A DNA stretch of 16,758 nt, from the NCBI GenBank assembly GCA_028871595.1, contig JAGWMT010000043.1, positions 1 to 16,758 on the forward strand. The letters run 5' to 3'. Positions 1-7,305 of the stretch are shown here, one piece after another (within the stretch, counting starts at the first letter, position 1; every line of letters starts with the position of its first letter). The notes beneath the pieces were generated by a model, which worked only from the letters and a program-made list of their open reading frames with translations, made no database searches and was not told the origin of the DNA. The position numbers were made by a program, and so were the translations under genes. The stretch comes from Elusimicrobiota bacterium (GTDB taxonomy: Bacteria; Elusimicrobiota; Elusimicrobia; UBA1565; UBA9628).

Positions 1-599
1 CGGCGGCGCTGATGACGGCGGGACGGGCGGGCGCGGTGGGAGTCGGCAGCCCTTCGTACCTGAACATCGACGTGACGATCGCGAGCAACCTGTCGGTGTC
101 GGTGTCGAACCAGCGGACCAGCTCGATGACGACGGCGTTCACCACGGCGGGGGCGGCCATCCAGGCGGCGTCCACGGCGACGGTGACCAACGACACGGGC
201 TACCTGGCGGAGCGCTGGGAGCTGTCGGCGCCGGCCAGCGCGTTCGATTCCCCCACCGGGGCGGCGGGCTGGACGATCGGCACGACGGCGGGCGCGGACA
301 TCGTGAAGCTGCAGGCGGTGTTCGGCGCGGCGGGCACGGCGAACACGGCGTGTTCGGGCGCGACCTTCGGCAGTTCGACCATCGCGCCGGCGCTGACCAG
401 CGCGACGCAGACGCCGTACACGACGACCATCCTGGCCGACTCGGCGCTGGGCGGCTACCCGGCGGCGCAGCCGGACAACACGTCGACGTTGAAGATGACG
501 GCGGGAAGCTCGCGGGCGCTGTGCTGGCAGCTGACGCTGCCGACGTCGACGTCGTTCACCGGCACGCAGGTGGTGCCGATCATCGTGACGGCGTTCTAA
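1..599 (+). CDS. Secreted beta-sandwich-like protein, copy A (5' end cut by window)
   Basis: The reading frame is open from the left edge (codons in phase from position 3) to TAA at 597-599. Its start lies outside the window: aligned base for base with the next gene (offset 688, no indels), the missing part is the N-terminal half of the signal peptide. The visible protein has the end of a signal peptide (GRAGA), then a strand rich in alternating hydrophobics (LNIDVTI), many Thr/Ser/Ala/Gly residues, two cysteines that could form a disulfide, and a hydrophobic C-terminal strand ending in Phe. It differs from copy B at about 21 of 599 bases but only 4 residues, so most changes are silent and both copies appear to be under selection. 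I do not recognise a named family. The composition and terminal strands recall fimbrial or spore-coat-U-like subunits, but that is inference. Confidence 0.85.
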   Translation, partial: AALMTAGRAGAVGVGSPSYLNIDVTIASNLSVSVSNQRTSSMTTAFTTAGAAIQAASTATVTNDTGYLAERWELSAPASAFDSPTGAAGWTIGTTAGADIVKLQAVFGAAGTANTACSGATFGSSTIAPALTSATQTPYTTTILADSALGGYPAAQPDNTSTLKMTAGSSRALCWQLTLPTSTSFTGTQVVPIIVTAF

Positions 600-631
600 A
601 CGACGGAAAGCGTGACGGATCAATCAGACGC

Positions 632-637
632 AAGGAG
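632..637 (+). promoter_or_regulatory. Ribosome binding site for copy B
   Basis: AAGGAG lies 8 bases before the GTG at 646. It fixes that GTG as the start and gives a complete signal peptide (KTKMK n-region). Confidence 0.8.
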
Positions 638-645
638 ATAACAAC

Positions 646-1287
646 GTGAAAACGAAAATGAAATGGCTGGGAGCGGCGGCGCTGACGGCGGCGGCGCTGA
701 TGACGGCGGGACGGGCGGGCGCGGTGGGAGTCGGCAGCCCTTCGTACCTGAACATCGACGTGACGATCGCGAGCAACCTGTCGGTGTCGGTGTCGAACCA
801 GCGGACCAGCTCGATGTCGACCACGTTCACCACGGCGGGCGCGGCCATCCAGGCGGCGTCCACGGCGACGGTGACCAACGACACGGGCTACCTGGCGGAG
901 CGCTGGGAGCTGTCGGCGCCGGCGAGCGCGTTCGACTCGCCCACGGGAGCGGCGGGCTGGACGATCGGCACGACCGCGGGCAACGACGTCGTGAAGCTGC
1001 AGGCGGTGTTCGGCGCGGCGGGCACGGCGAACACGGCGTGTTCGGGCGCGACGTTCGGCAGTTCGACCATCGCGCCGGCGCTGACCAGCGCGACGCAGAC
1101 GCCGTACACGACGACCATCCTGGCCGACTCGGCGCTGGGCGGCTATCCGGCGGCCCAGCCGGACAACACGTCGACGCTGAAGATGACGGCGGGAAGCTCG
1201 CGGGCGCTGTGCTGGCAGCTGACGTTGCCGACGTCGACGTCTTTCACCGGCACGCAGGTGGTGCCGATCATCGTGACGGCGTTCTGA
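646..1287 (+). CDS. Secreted beta-sandwich-like protein, copy B (tandem duplicate)
   Basis: This 213-residue protein starts at GTG with a good Shine-Dalgarno. Residues 1-26 are a signal peptide: basic n-region, Ala/Leu-rich core, GRAGA cleavage site. The mature part is about 187 residues. It opens with a predicted strand (LNIDVTIASNLSVSV, from residue 35), carries Cys132 and Cys189, and ends in VVPIIVTAF, a hydrophobic strand with a terminal aromatic. Low charge, high Thr/Ser/Gly/Ala and the two Cys suit an exported beta-sandwich. The gene lies 46 bases after copy A and 31 bases before a secreted Ig-like protein, all on one strand, so it is probably part of one transcript. A repeated structural subunit of a surface layer or filament fits best, but no named family was recognised. 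A spore-coat-U or WxL-like protein is an alternative. Confidence 0.9.
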   Translation: MKTKMKWLGAAALTAAALMTAGRAGAVGVGSPSYLNIDVTIASNLSVSVSNQRTSSMSTTFTTAGAAIQAASTATVTNDTGYLAERWELSAPASAFDSPTGAAGWTIGTTAGNDVVKLQAVFGAAGTANTACSGATFGSSTIAPALTSATQTPYTTTILADSALGGYPAAQPDNTSTLKMTAGSSRALCWQLTLPTSTSFTGTQVVPIIVTAF

Positions 1288-1318
1288 TCGGGAGAAGCGA
1301 GGGTGAACGGATGAACAC

Positions 1319-2203
1319 ATGAACGCGCGGGCTGCGCCGGCGTTCGGCGCGGTTTTGAGCCTGGCCCTTCTCGGGGTCGGGCCCTGTCATGCCCTGAGCC
1401 TGCGAAGCTCGGCGGCCGAGGCGTTTCTGGGGGACGTGCTCCCGGGAACGACGGCCGTGTATTCGCATGTCAAAGGGGCGCGGCTGCGCGTGGAGGACGC
1501 CGGTCCGGAACCCGTCCGGATCGAGTTCAAGGTCGTGTCCCCCCCTCCGGGAGAGTGTCAGGCCGGTTACGAGCCGTGGCCCGATCCGAGCGGCGTTCGC
1601 GTGGAGTCGTTCCACGCGGAGACGAAGCCCGGCGAAGCCGCGGAGGCGGAGATCTCCGTGAGCGTGCCGAAGTCGAAGGCGCTCGACGGCGGTCAGTATC
1701 AGTTCGACGTCCAGGAGATCGCGCGCGATCCCTCGGGCGCGGCGTTGACGTTGAAGACCCGGGTGCTCCTGTCGGTCGGAGCGCCGCTGGCGTCGGCCGG
1801 CGCACCGGCCGGAACGACGGCGGAACGTCCGGGATTCGTGCTGTCGCCGGAGTCGGCGACGGGCGAGGAGGCGGAGTTGAAGCTGGTGAACGCCGGGGAC
1901 GAGGATTTGACGGTGACGTTCTCCCCGGTGCGGAGCCGAATCGGAGAGCTGCGGCTGCGGGAGGGCTACGAGCCCGCCCCGAATCCGCGCTGGCTGAGAT
2001 TCGAGCCGGGCGTCGTGATCCGCGCGGGAGCCATCGGGCGCGCGCGGATTCGGGCGTCGGTGCCGAGGCAGGCGCGCTACGCGGGCCGTCGCTGGGCCTT
2101 CGCGGCGGCCGTGGACGCCAGCGCCGGCGGACGCGTGACGAGACGCTTTTTCGTGCTGTACGTGAATTCGGACGCGATGGAGGAAAAGACGCGGGTTCGT
2201 TGA
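1319..2203 (+). CDS. Secreted protein with two tandem Ig-like repeats (chaperone-like or structural)
   Basis: The protein has 294 residues with a signal peptide at 1-25 (cleavage near CHA). The mature chain contains the same domain twice, at about 52-154 and 183-282. Both repeats share a strand with an (E)DAG or NAG turn, then GYEP-x-P-x-P, a G-x-x-x-A stretch, an SVP motif and a closing strand ending VLxxV. This beta-rich pattern resembles Ig-like/COG1470-type accessory domains of exported proteins. Its size and its place directly after the duplicated small subunits would suit a periplasmic chaperone or a minor structural component, but no PapD-type signature is clear. The ATG has no strong Shine-Dalgarno; a GAGGG lies about 15 bases upstream. 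It follows copy B by 31 bases and precedes the FN3 gene by 19. Function is inferred from context only. Confidence 0.8.
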   Translation: MNARAAPAFGAVLSLALLGVGPCHALSLRSSAAEAFLGDVLPGTTAVYSHVKGARLRVEDAGPEPVRIEFKVVSPPPGECQAGYEPWPDPSGVRVESFHAETKPGEAAEAEISVSVPKSKALDGGQYQFDVQEIARDPSGAALTLKTRVLLSVGAPLASAGAPAGTTAERPGFVLSPESATGEEAELKLVNAGDEDLTVTFSPVRSRIGELRLREGYEPAPNPRWLRFEPGVVIRAGAIGRARIRASVPRQARYAGRRWAFAAAVDASAGGRVTRRFFVLYVNSDAMEEKTRVR

Positions 2204-2222
2204 AGCCTGCCCTTGAAGCCGG

Positions 2223-4694
2223 ATGGCCTTGCAATTTTTGGAAGCTCTGAGACGCCTGCACAGAGCCGCTGACAAAGCGGTTCGGCGGGCCGTCGTCTGG
2301 GCGCCGCTTTTGGCGGCGGTCCTGGGCGGAGCTGTCCCCGCGCGCGCCGCTCCGACCGCGCAATTGAACATCGACGTCGACATCCAAGGCATCGGCAACA
2401 TCACCGACCTGGCCGCCGTTCCGGGCGCCAGCACGGGTTCCATCGCGCTTTCCTGGACGGAGCCGTACCGCTCCGCCGGAGTCGCCCCTTTCTCCTATGA
2501 TATCCGCGTTTCGACCGTCGGCCAGATCGCCAACGACATGGTCTTCAGCACCTCTCCGGCCTTGTCCGTCTTCTCCACCAGCGTTCCCCCCGTTCCGGGC
2601 TCCAGCTCCGGCGGAGGTTCGGCGGGCTTCCTGGTGACAGACCTGACCCAGGGCGTCACCTATTTCTTCGCGATCCGAGAGAAGGACAACACCACCTATA
2701 ACGGTTCGTGGCTGCGCACGACCGCGCCTCCGCGCAACGTGAACAACTTCGCGGTGGCCACCTCGACGAAGCCTCCGCCCCCCGCCGGCGCGGCCGTCAC
2801 GGACGTGGCCTTGTCCTCGGTCACCGCCGCGTGGACGGTCGTGCCCGGCGCGACGGACTACGTGCTGCTCGCGTCCACCCAGCCGGCCAATCCGCCGACG
2901 CTGGTGGCCGGATCGTCCGCGGCGACGTCCAGCACCGGGACCGTCACGGGCCTGGCGCCGAACACGACCTATTTCTTGTTCGTGGCCGCGTGCAATTCCG
3001 GCTGCTCCGCGTACACGGCGGCGGGGTCCACGGCCACCTTGGCTCAGCCCGCGGTGTCGCTGTCCACGCAGGCCATTTCCTCCTCCACCGTCTCGCTTGC
3101 GTGGGATCCGAACGGCGATCCGCTGGGAACCCAGACCTTGGTCCAACAGAGCGCCGACGCGGTCACCTTCAGCACGGTCTTTACTTCCACGTCCCCCGGC
3201 GCGTTCCTGGCCGGTCTGACGGGCGCCACGACGTATTATTTCCGCGTCATCGCCGTGAACTGGTCCGGGCGACAGGCCGCGCCTTCGAACGTGCTGACGG
3301 TGGTGACTCCGTCCGGCCCCACGCCGTCGGCCCCGGCGGGAATCGCCGCGCGCGGCGGTCTGCTGAACGTGCAGGTGGATTGGACGGGCCTGCCGTCGGC
3401 GCAGCAGGGCGTCGGCCTCCTCTATTACACCGTCCAGCGCGCGCTGAACGCGTCGTTCGGCTACGTGACGATCGCCACGACCACCGGCACCTCGTTCACG
3501 GACAAGCCGCTGGCGGCCGGCACGACGTTCTTCTACCGCCTCTTCGCCGTGGACCGGGCGCTGACCAACAGCGCCCCGTCGGCGATCGTGTCGGCGTACG
3601 CGTACTCGGAGCGGCCGATGGAGCCTTTGGGCCTCCAGGTGGTCCCGTCGAGCGCGACCGTCAAGATCAGCTGGTCTTCCACCAACCGCTTCGTGGACGG
3701 GAGCCCCTTCCTGAGCACCGGCACGCCGACCGGCGACGAACTGCAGGGCTACCTCGTCCTCCGCTCCACCGACCTGTGCAACCCGAACTACGTGCAGCTG
3801 TCCACGTACTCGGTGAACACCAATTCCCTGACCGACGCGACGGGCGGTCTGAACTACTACTACCGCCTGTTCTCCTTCAACTCCGTCGGTCAATCGACAA
3901 ACGTCGTCACGCTCTCCGCGTTGGGAGAGCGCAATTACCTGCTCGACGACTGCGTGTCGGACATGGTGCTGGACGACGCGACGGCGGCGACGCTGAACGG
4001 CTCCGCCAATGGAATCGGCGACATCCGCCTGCTGCGCAGCCGCCGCCCGCAGGACGTCGGCAACGGAGTCTTCCAATCCGCCGAGTTCCGCGCCCTGCTC
4101 AACGGCTCCACCGAACTGAGGAGCTACGCGCTTCCCAAGCCGGCGCGCGTGGTCCTGCACTTCGAGATGCTCAACGGCGCGCCGACGCCGAGCACCGCCC
4201 CCGTCAACGGCGTCTCGCCGCTGGCCTCGGCGATCGCCGGCGGCAGCAACGGCGCCACCGTCGAGGACCTGGGCGTCTACTGGAACAACGGCGTCGAATT
4301 CAAGAAGCTGTACGGCCGGGTGGACCCCGTCGCGCAGACGGTCAGCGTCCAGACGCCCAACCTGGGCATCTTCCAGATCCGCGCCCTGGCCCGCTCGGCC
4401 GGGGTGGTGTTCGACCTGTCGAACCTGTCCAGCCGCGTGATCACGCCGAACGGCGACGGCCTCAACGACATCGCGATCTTCAGCTACGATCCGGGCCCGA
4501 ACAACGTCGTCCCCGAGGGCAAGATCTTCGACGTCCGCGGCGGCTTCGTGGCCGACATGGCCGCCGGCCTGGTTCCGAACACCTTGACGTGGAACGGCTT
4601 CATGAGCGGCCTGCCGGTGCACAGCGGCGTGTACATGTACCGCATCACCGGCGGCGGCAAGACTTTCACCGGCACCATCGTGGTGGCGAGATAA
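2223..4694 (+). CDS. Large secreted protein: five fibronectin type III domains and a C-terminal sorting-type (CHU_C/FlgD-like) domain
   Basis: This is an 823-residue exported protein. A long signal peptide has its hydrophobic core at 24-38 and cleavage near ARA at 40-42. The mature N-terminus carries LNIDVDI, almost the same strand as in the two small secreted proteins upstream. FN3-like domains occupy about 58-168, 185-274, 276-363, 367-461 and 464-568, recognised by the S-V-x-L-x-W strand and the G-x-T-Y-x-F-x-V/L or YYYRLF strand. A further beta domain (575-725) contains LGVYWNNG and ends in FQIRAL. The last 88 residues (736-823) hold ITPNGDGLND, GKIFDVRG, a W-N-G, SGVYMYRIT and GTIVVAR. 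This is the layout of the gliding-motility/T9SS type B C-terminal signal and related FlgD-Ig domains. It probably acts at the cell surface as an adhesin or sheath protein. The ATG has no clear Shine-Dalgarno, so coupling to the upstream gene is likely. Confidence 0.88.
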   Translation: MALQFLEALRRLHRAADKAVRRAVVWAPLLAAVLGGAVPARAAPTAQLNIDVDIQGIGNITDLAAVPGASTGSIALSWTEPYRSAGVAPFSYDIRVSTVGQIANDMVFSTSPALSVFSTSVPPVPGSSSGGGSAGFLVTDLTQGVTYFFAIREKDNTTYNGSWLRTTAPPRNVNNFAVATSTKPPPPAGAAVTDVALSSVTAAWTVVPGATDYVLLASTQPANPPTLVAGSSAATSSTGTVTGLAPNTTYFLFVAACNSGCSAYTAAGSTATLAQPAVSLSTQAISSSTVSLAWDPNGDPLGTQTLVQQSADAVTFSTVFTSTSPGAFLAGLTGATTYYFRVIAVNWSGRQAAPSNVLTVVTPSGPTPSAPAGIAARGGLLNVQVDWTGLPSAQQGVGLLYYTVQRALNASFGYVTIATTTGTSFTDKPLAAGTTFFYRLFAVDRALTNSAPSAIVSAYAYSERPMEPLGLQVVPSSATVKISWSSTNRFVDGSPFLSTGTPTGDELQGYLVLRSTDLCNPNYVQLSTYSVNTNSLTDATGGLNYYYRLFSFNSVGQSTNVVTLSALGERNYLLDDCVSDMVLDDATAATLNGSANGIGDIRLLRSRRPQDVGNGVFQSAEFRALLNGSTELRSYALPKPARVVLHFEMLNGAPTPSTAPVNGVSPLASAIAGGSNGATVEDLGVYWNNGVEFKKLYGRVDPVAQTVSVQTPNLGIFQIRALARSAGVVFDLSNLSSRVITPNGDGLNDIAIFSYDPGPNNVVPEGKIFDVRGGFVADMAAGLVPNTLTWNGFMSGLPVHSGVYMYRITGGGKTFTGTIVVAR

Positions 4695-4698
4695 GGAG
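4693..4698 (+). promoter_or_regulatory. Ribosome binding site of the small sorting-domain gene
   Basis: AAGGAG begins inside the stop codon of the preceding gene, 7 bases before ATG 4706. It shows that the short gene is separately translated and is not a readthrough product. Confidence 0.8.
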
Positions 4699-4705
4699 AA
4701 AAGAG

Positions 4706-5143
4706 ATGAGCAAGAAACAGAAGACGGCGGAAACCCTGATGATCTTCGTCGCGGCGCTGGCGGCGCTGGCGCTGCTGGCGGTGGGCGTATTCGCCCAAAG
4801 CACCTCGTTCCGGTTCTTCGGCCCGCTGTCGCGCATCATCACGCCGAACGGCGACGGTAAGAACGACTCGGCCTTGTTCTGCTTCGACAACCCTGCCGAT
4901 TCCGACACGACCGGAAAGATCTACTCCCTGCTCGGCACCGAGGTCGCCACGATGGGTCCCCGGCAGACCAACGTGGTTTCCGGCTGCTCCGCGCTGGGGA
5001 CTCCCGTCTTTCCGGGAACGTCCAATCAGTCCTTGAGTTGGGACGGTCTTTCCAACGGCGGGACGGTGCGCAGCGGCGTCTATATCTATCGCATCACGGC
5101 GGAGATGAAAGTCTTCTCCGGCACCTTGATTGTCGTGAGATAA
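4706..5143 (+). CDS. Small secreted protein consisting of a lone CHU_C/FlgD-like C-terminal domain
   Basis: This 145-residue protein has a signal peptide or anchor (KKQK n-region, hydrophobic core 11-29, VFA/QS cleavage near residue 30) followed almost at once by the sorting-type domain. Visible motifs are ITPNGDGKND at 45-54, GKIYSLLG at 70-77, WDG at 112-114, SGVYIYRIT at 123-131 and GTLIVVR at the C-terminus. They align one for one with the end of the preceding 823-residue protein. It differs by a longer loop (about 83-108), and it has two cysteines, Cys59 and Cys94, that could pair. Such domains normally sit at the end of large cargo, so a stand-alone version is unusual. It may be a small surface protein, a plug or competitor for the export machinery, or a remnant, although the good Shine-Dalgarno and intact frame argue against a remnant. 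Confidence 0.87.
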   Translation: MSKKQKTAETLMIFVAALAALALLAVGVFAQSTSFRFFGPLSRIITPNGDGKNDSALFCFDNPADSDTTGKIYSLLGTEVATMGPRQTNVVSGCSALGTPVFPGTSNQSLSWDGLSNGGTVRSGVYIYRITAEMKVFSGTLIVVR

Positions 5144-5230
5144 TCAATGAAATTCGATATCCATAGAATTCGCATGAAACTCGCTGATCTCCCGGGCACG
5201 GGGGCCTGCAAGAAGGCATACTTGAGGAAT

Positions 5231-7288
5231 ATGGCGCGCAAAGCCCGGGCCTGTCTGGCCCTCCTCCTGGCCGCTTCGCTCGTTCCGGTGCCCTCGCGGG
5301 CGGCGTACGACGACGTGGGCGTGAGCGCGCGCGTGACGGGCTTGGGCAGCGCCTACACGGCCGTCGCCGACGACGTCTATTCCACCTACTATAACCCCGC
5401 CGGACTGGCCACCTTGGACCGCAAGGAATTCGGCACCACCTATTCCAAGCTTTTGACGGGCCTCTCCGACGGCTCCAACGTCCAGAACTCCTTCCTGGCC
5501 TACGCGCAGCCTCTGGCCGACGGGCGCAACGGCACCTTGGGCGCGGCCTTCAACTATTTCACGCTGGACAGCCTTTACCGGGAATCGAGCCTCTTCGCGT
5601 CGTACGGCCGGCGCATGACACGGGAGGACCGCCCCGATCCGATCTTCGTCGGCGTGTCCGCGAAGCTGCTGAACCGGACCTTGGGCGGGACCGCCGTCGC
5701 CTCCAACGCGCTGAACAACACCGGCGGGGCGACGTTCACCCCCGACCCGGTCCTGCAGAGCAACTCGCGCACGAACTTCGACGCCGACCTGGGCGTGCTG
5801 TGGCGCGTCCAGCCGCGCTGGAGCCTGGGGTTGGACGTTCAGCATCTTCTCGAGCCGAATATCGCTTTCTCGCCGGATCAAAGCGACAAGCTGGGGCGGA
5901 ACATTAAGATCGGCGGCGCGTACCGCACGCCGTTCACGACCTTGTCCTCCGACGTGGACTTCAACGCGGCTCCCGACGGTTCGCTCGACAAGATCGCCTC
6001 CGTCGCGGCGGAAAAGTGGCTGCCCACTTTGCTGTACGGTGCGTTCGCCGTCCGCGCCGGCATCGGGCTCGGCTCCCGCGACTATCGCCAGCTGTCCACC
6101 GGGCTTTCCTATCGCATCCATCGCATGCAGATCGACTACGGCTTCGCCCTCCCGGTGGGCGGCTTGGCCTCGACCAGCGGCTCCCACCGTCTGGGCCTGA
6201 CCTGGCGCTTCGGCGCTCCGAAACAGGCCGACGCCCTGCTGGGCGAAATGCTCCTGGAAAACCTCTCCTCCTCGGCGCAGGTCGGCACTCCGGAATTCAA
6301 CAAGCAGGCGGCGGAACTGGTCGCCTATAAGCGGAAGGCGATCGATCTGCTGATGCGCGACGCCGACGCCGAAGCCCAGTTGGGCCGCTTCGAGGAGGCG
6401 CACCAGCGCTCCCGCCAGGCCGCGTCCTTGGCGCCGCGCGACACCGTCTTGAACGACCTGGACGAGCGCTACCGGACGGCCGCCGCCTACTTCCCCGATC
6501 TATCCGCGGAGCTGCGCGATCCGGCGGGCGCCGCCACTCACGACGGCGTGATGAAATTCATCGCCGGCAAGGACAAGGAAGCCCTCGTCTCGCTGGCCAA
6601 TGCCCGCGCCCTGCGCCCGACGCCCGCCCACGACGGCCTGATCCGCATCCTGGAGGCGAAGGTCGGCTCCCCCGCCCCCGCGGTTTCGACCGCGGCGGCG
6701 GTGGCTCCGGAGACGGCCGTCGCCGTCTCCACGCAGTCCGTCCCCGTGGCGGTCTCCACCCAGACGGCCGCCGCGCCGAACGGAGCGGAAGCCCTCAAGC
6801 GCATTCTGGAAGCGACGTCCGCCTTGATGGAAGTTTCCTTCTTCCAGCAGGAGTGGGAGAAGGTCGTCAAGCTGGCCGACCAGGTCATCGCGCTGGATCC
6901 GGCGAACGTCCAGGCCTACAAGCGTCAGGCGGGCGCCTACCACGCGCTCAACCGTCCGGCGGACGCGCTCAAGTCCCTGAAGGCCGCGTACGCGCTGGAG
7001 CCGGACGAAGCCGAGCGCGGGAAGCTGAAGGCGTACATCACCGCGCTGAAGAACGTGATCGAGAAGCAGAACCGTCCCGCCGTGGCGGTGAAGCCGCATT
7101 CCGAGGGCTCGCCGCAGGACGTCGAGAAGCTCTACGAGGCGGGCGTCGAATTGTACGCCCAGGGCCGACTGCTCGAGGCGCGCGAGGCGTTCAAGCGCTG
7201 CCTGGCCATCGACGAGAAGTACGTCCCCGCCGAGCGCGCCTACCAACGGGTGCAGGCGGAGATGATGCAGATGGGCAAGGACCAGTAA
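5231..7288 (+). CDS. PorV/PorQ-like outer-membrane beta-barrel fused to C-terminal TPR repeats
   Basis: The protein has 685 residues from ATG 5231. That start gives a clean signal peptide at 1-24 (MARKAR, Leu/Ala core, PSRA). An in-frame ATG at 5147 would add 28 residues before it and has no good Shine-Dalgarno. Residues 25-328 resemble the PorV/PorQ/UPF0164 group: an opening VGVSARVTGLGSAYTAVADD, then YYNPAGLA, followed by repeated amphipathic strands and a closing LGLTWRFG. PorV-type proteins are type IX carriers that receive C-terminal signals and shuttle cargo in the outer membrane. After the barrel, about 365-470 and 530-675 are helical TPR-like segments, separated by a Pro/Ala/Val/Thr linker (about 480-515) that contains VAVSTQ twice. 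The TPR part is presumably periplasmic. The gene directly follows two proteins with sorting-type domains, which supports a role in their export or assembly. The barrel call is good; the function is inferred. Confidence 0.85.
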   Translation: MARKARACLALLLAASLVPVPSRAAYDDVGVSARVTGLGSAYTAVADDVYSTYYNPAGLATLDRKEFGTTYSKLLTGLSDGSNVQNSFLAYAQPLADGRNGTLGAAFNYFTLDSLYRESSLFASYGRRMTREDRPDPIFVGVSAKLLNRTLGGTAVASNALNNTGGATFTPDPVLQSNSRTNFDADLGVLWRVQPRWSLGLDVQHLLEPNIAFSPDQSDKLGRNIKIGGAYRTPFTTLSSDVDFNAAPDGSLDKIASVAAEKWLPTLLYGAFAVRAGIGLGSRDYRQLSTGLSYRIHRMQIDYGFALPVGGLASTSGSHRLGLTWRFGAPKQADALLGEMLLENLSSSAQVGTPEFNKQAAELVAYKRKAIDLLMRDADAEAQLGRFEEAHQRSRQAASLAPRDTVLNDLDERYRTAAAYFPDLSAELRDPAGAATHDGVMKFIAGKDKEALVSLANARALRPTPAHDGLIRILEAKVGSPAPAVSTAAAVAPETAVAVSTQSVPVAVSTQTAAAPNGAEALKRILEATSALMEVSFFQQEWEKVVKLADQVIALDPANVQAYKRQAGAYHALNRPADALKSLKAAYALEPDEAERGKLKAYITALKNVIEKQNRPAVAVKPHSEGSPQDVEKLYEAGVELYAQGRLLEAREAFKRCLAIDEKYVPAERAYQRVQAEMMQMGKDQ

Positions 7289-7289
7289 T

Positions 7290-7305
7290 CCCGTGCGGGT
7301 TTTTT
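7290..7305 (+). terminator. Weak intrinsic terminator at the end of the envelope cluster
   Basis: CCCG-TG-CGGG (realistically a 3-bp stem with a 4-base loop) is followed by six T residues, starting two bases after the stop codon. It sits between convergent genes; the T-run overlaps the stop codon of the opposite gene. The stem is short, so termination may be partial. Confidence 0.4.

Noticed and set aside
580..2443. Minus-strand open frames across copy B and the Ig-like gene
   Set aside because: Arg-rich translations with no motif or Shine-Dalgarno, antisense to genes with clear signal peptides.
1527..4622. A 1031-codon open frame on the minus strand
   Set aside because: It runs opposite to two convincing secreted-protein genes, is mostly Arg/Gly/Ala/His low complexity, and has no domain; long antisense frames are expected at this GC content.
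5147..5230. ATG 5147 as start of the PorV-like gene
   Set aside because: It would place 28 extra residues in front of a complete signal peptide and has no good Shine-Dalgarno; ATG 5231 is preferred, though an AGAAGG at 13 bases is its only distant support.
6695..6780. Short repeats as a possible CRISPR or recombination site
   Set aside because: They encode a low-complexity linker with VAVSTQ twice; there is no regular repeat-spacer pattern.
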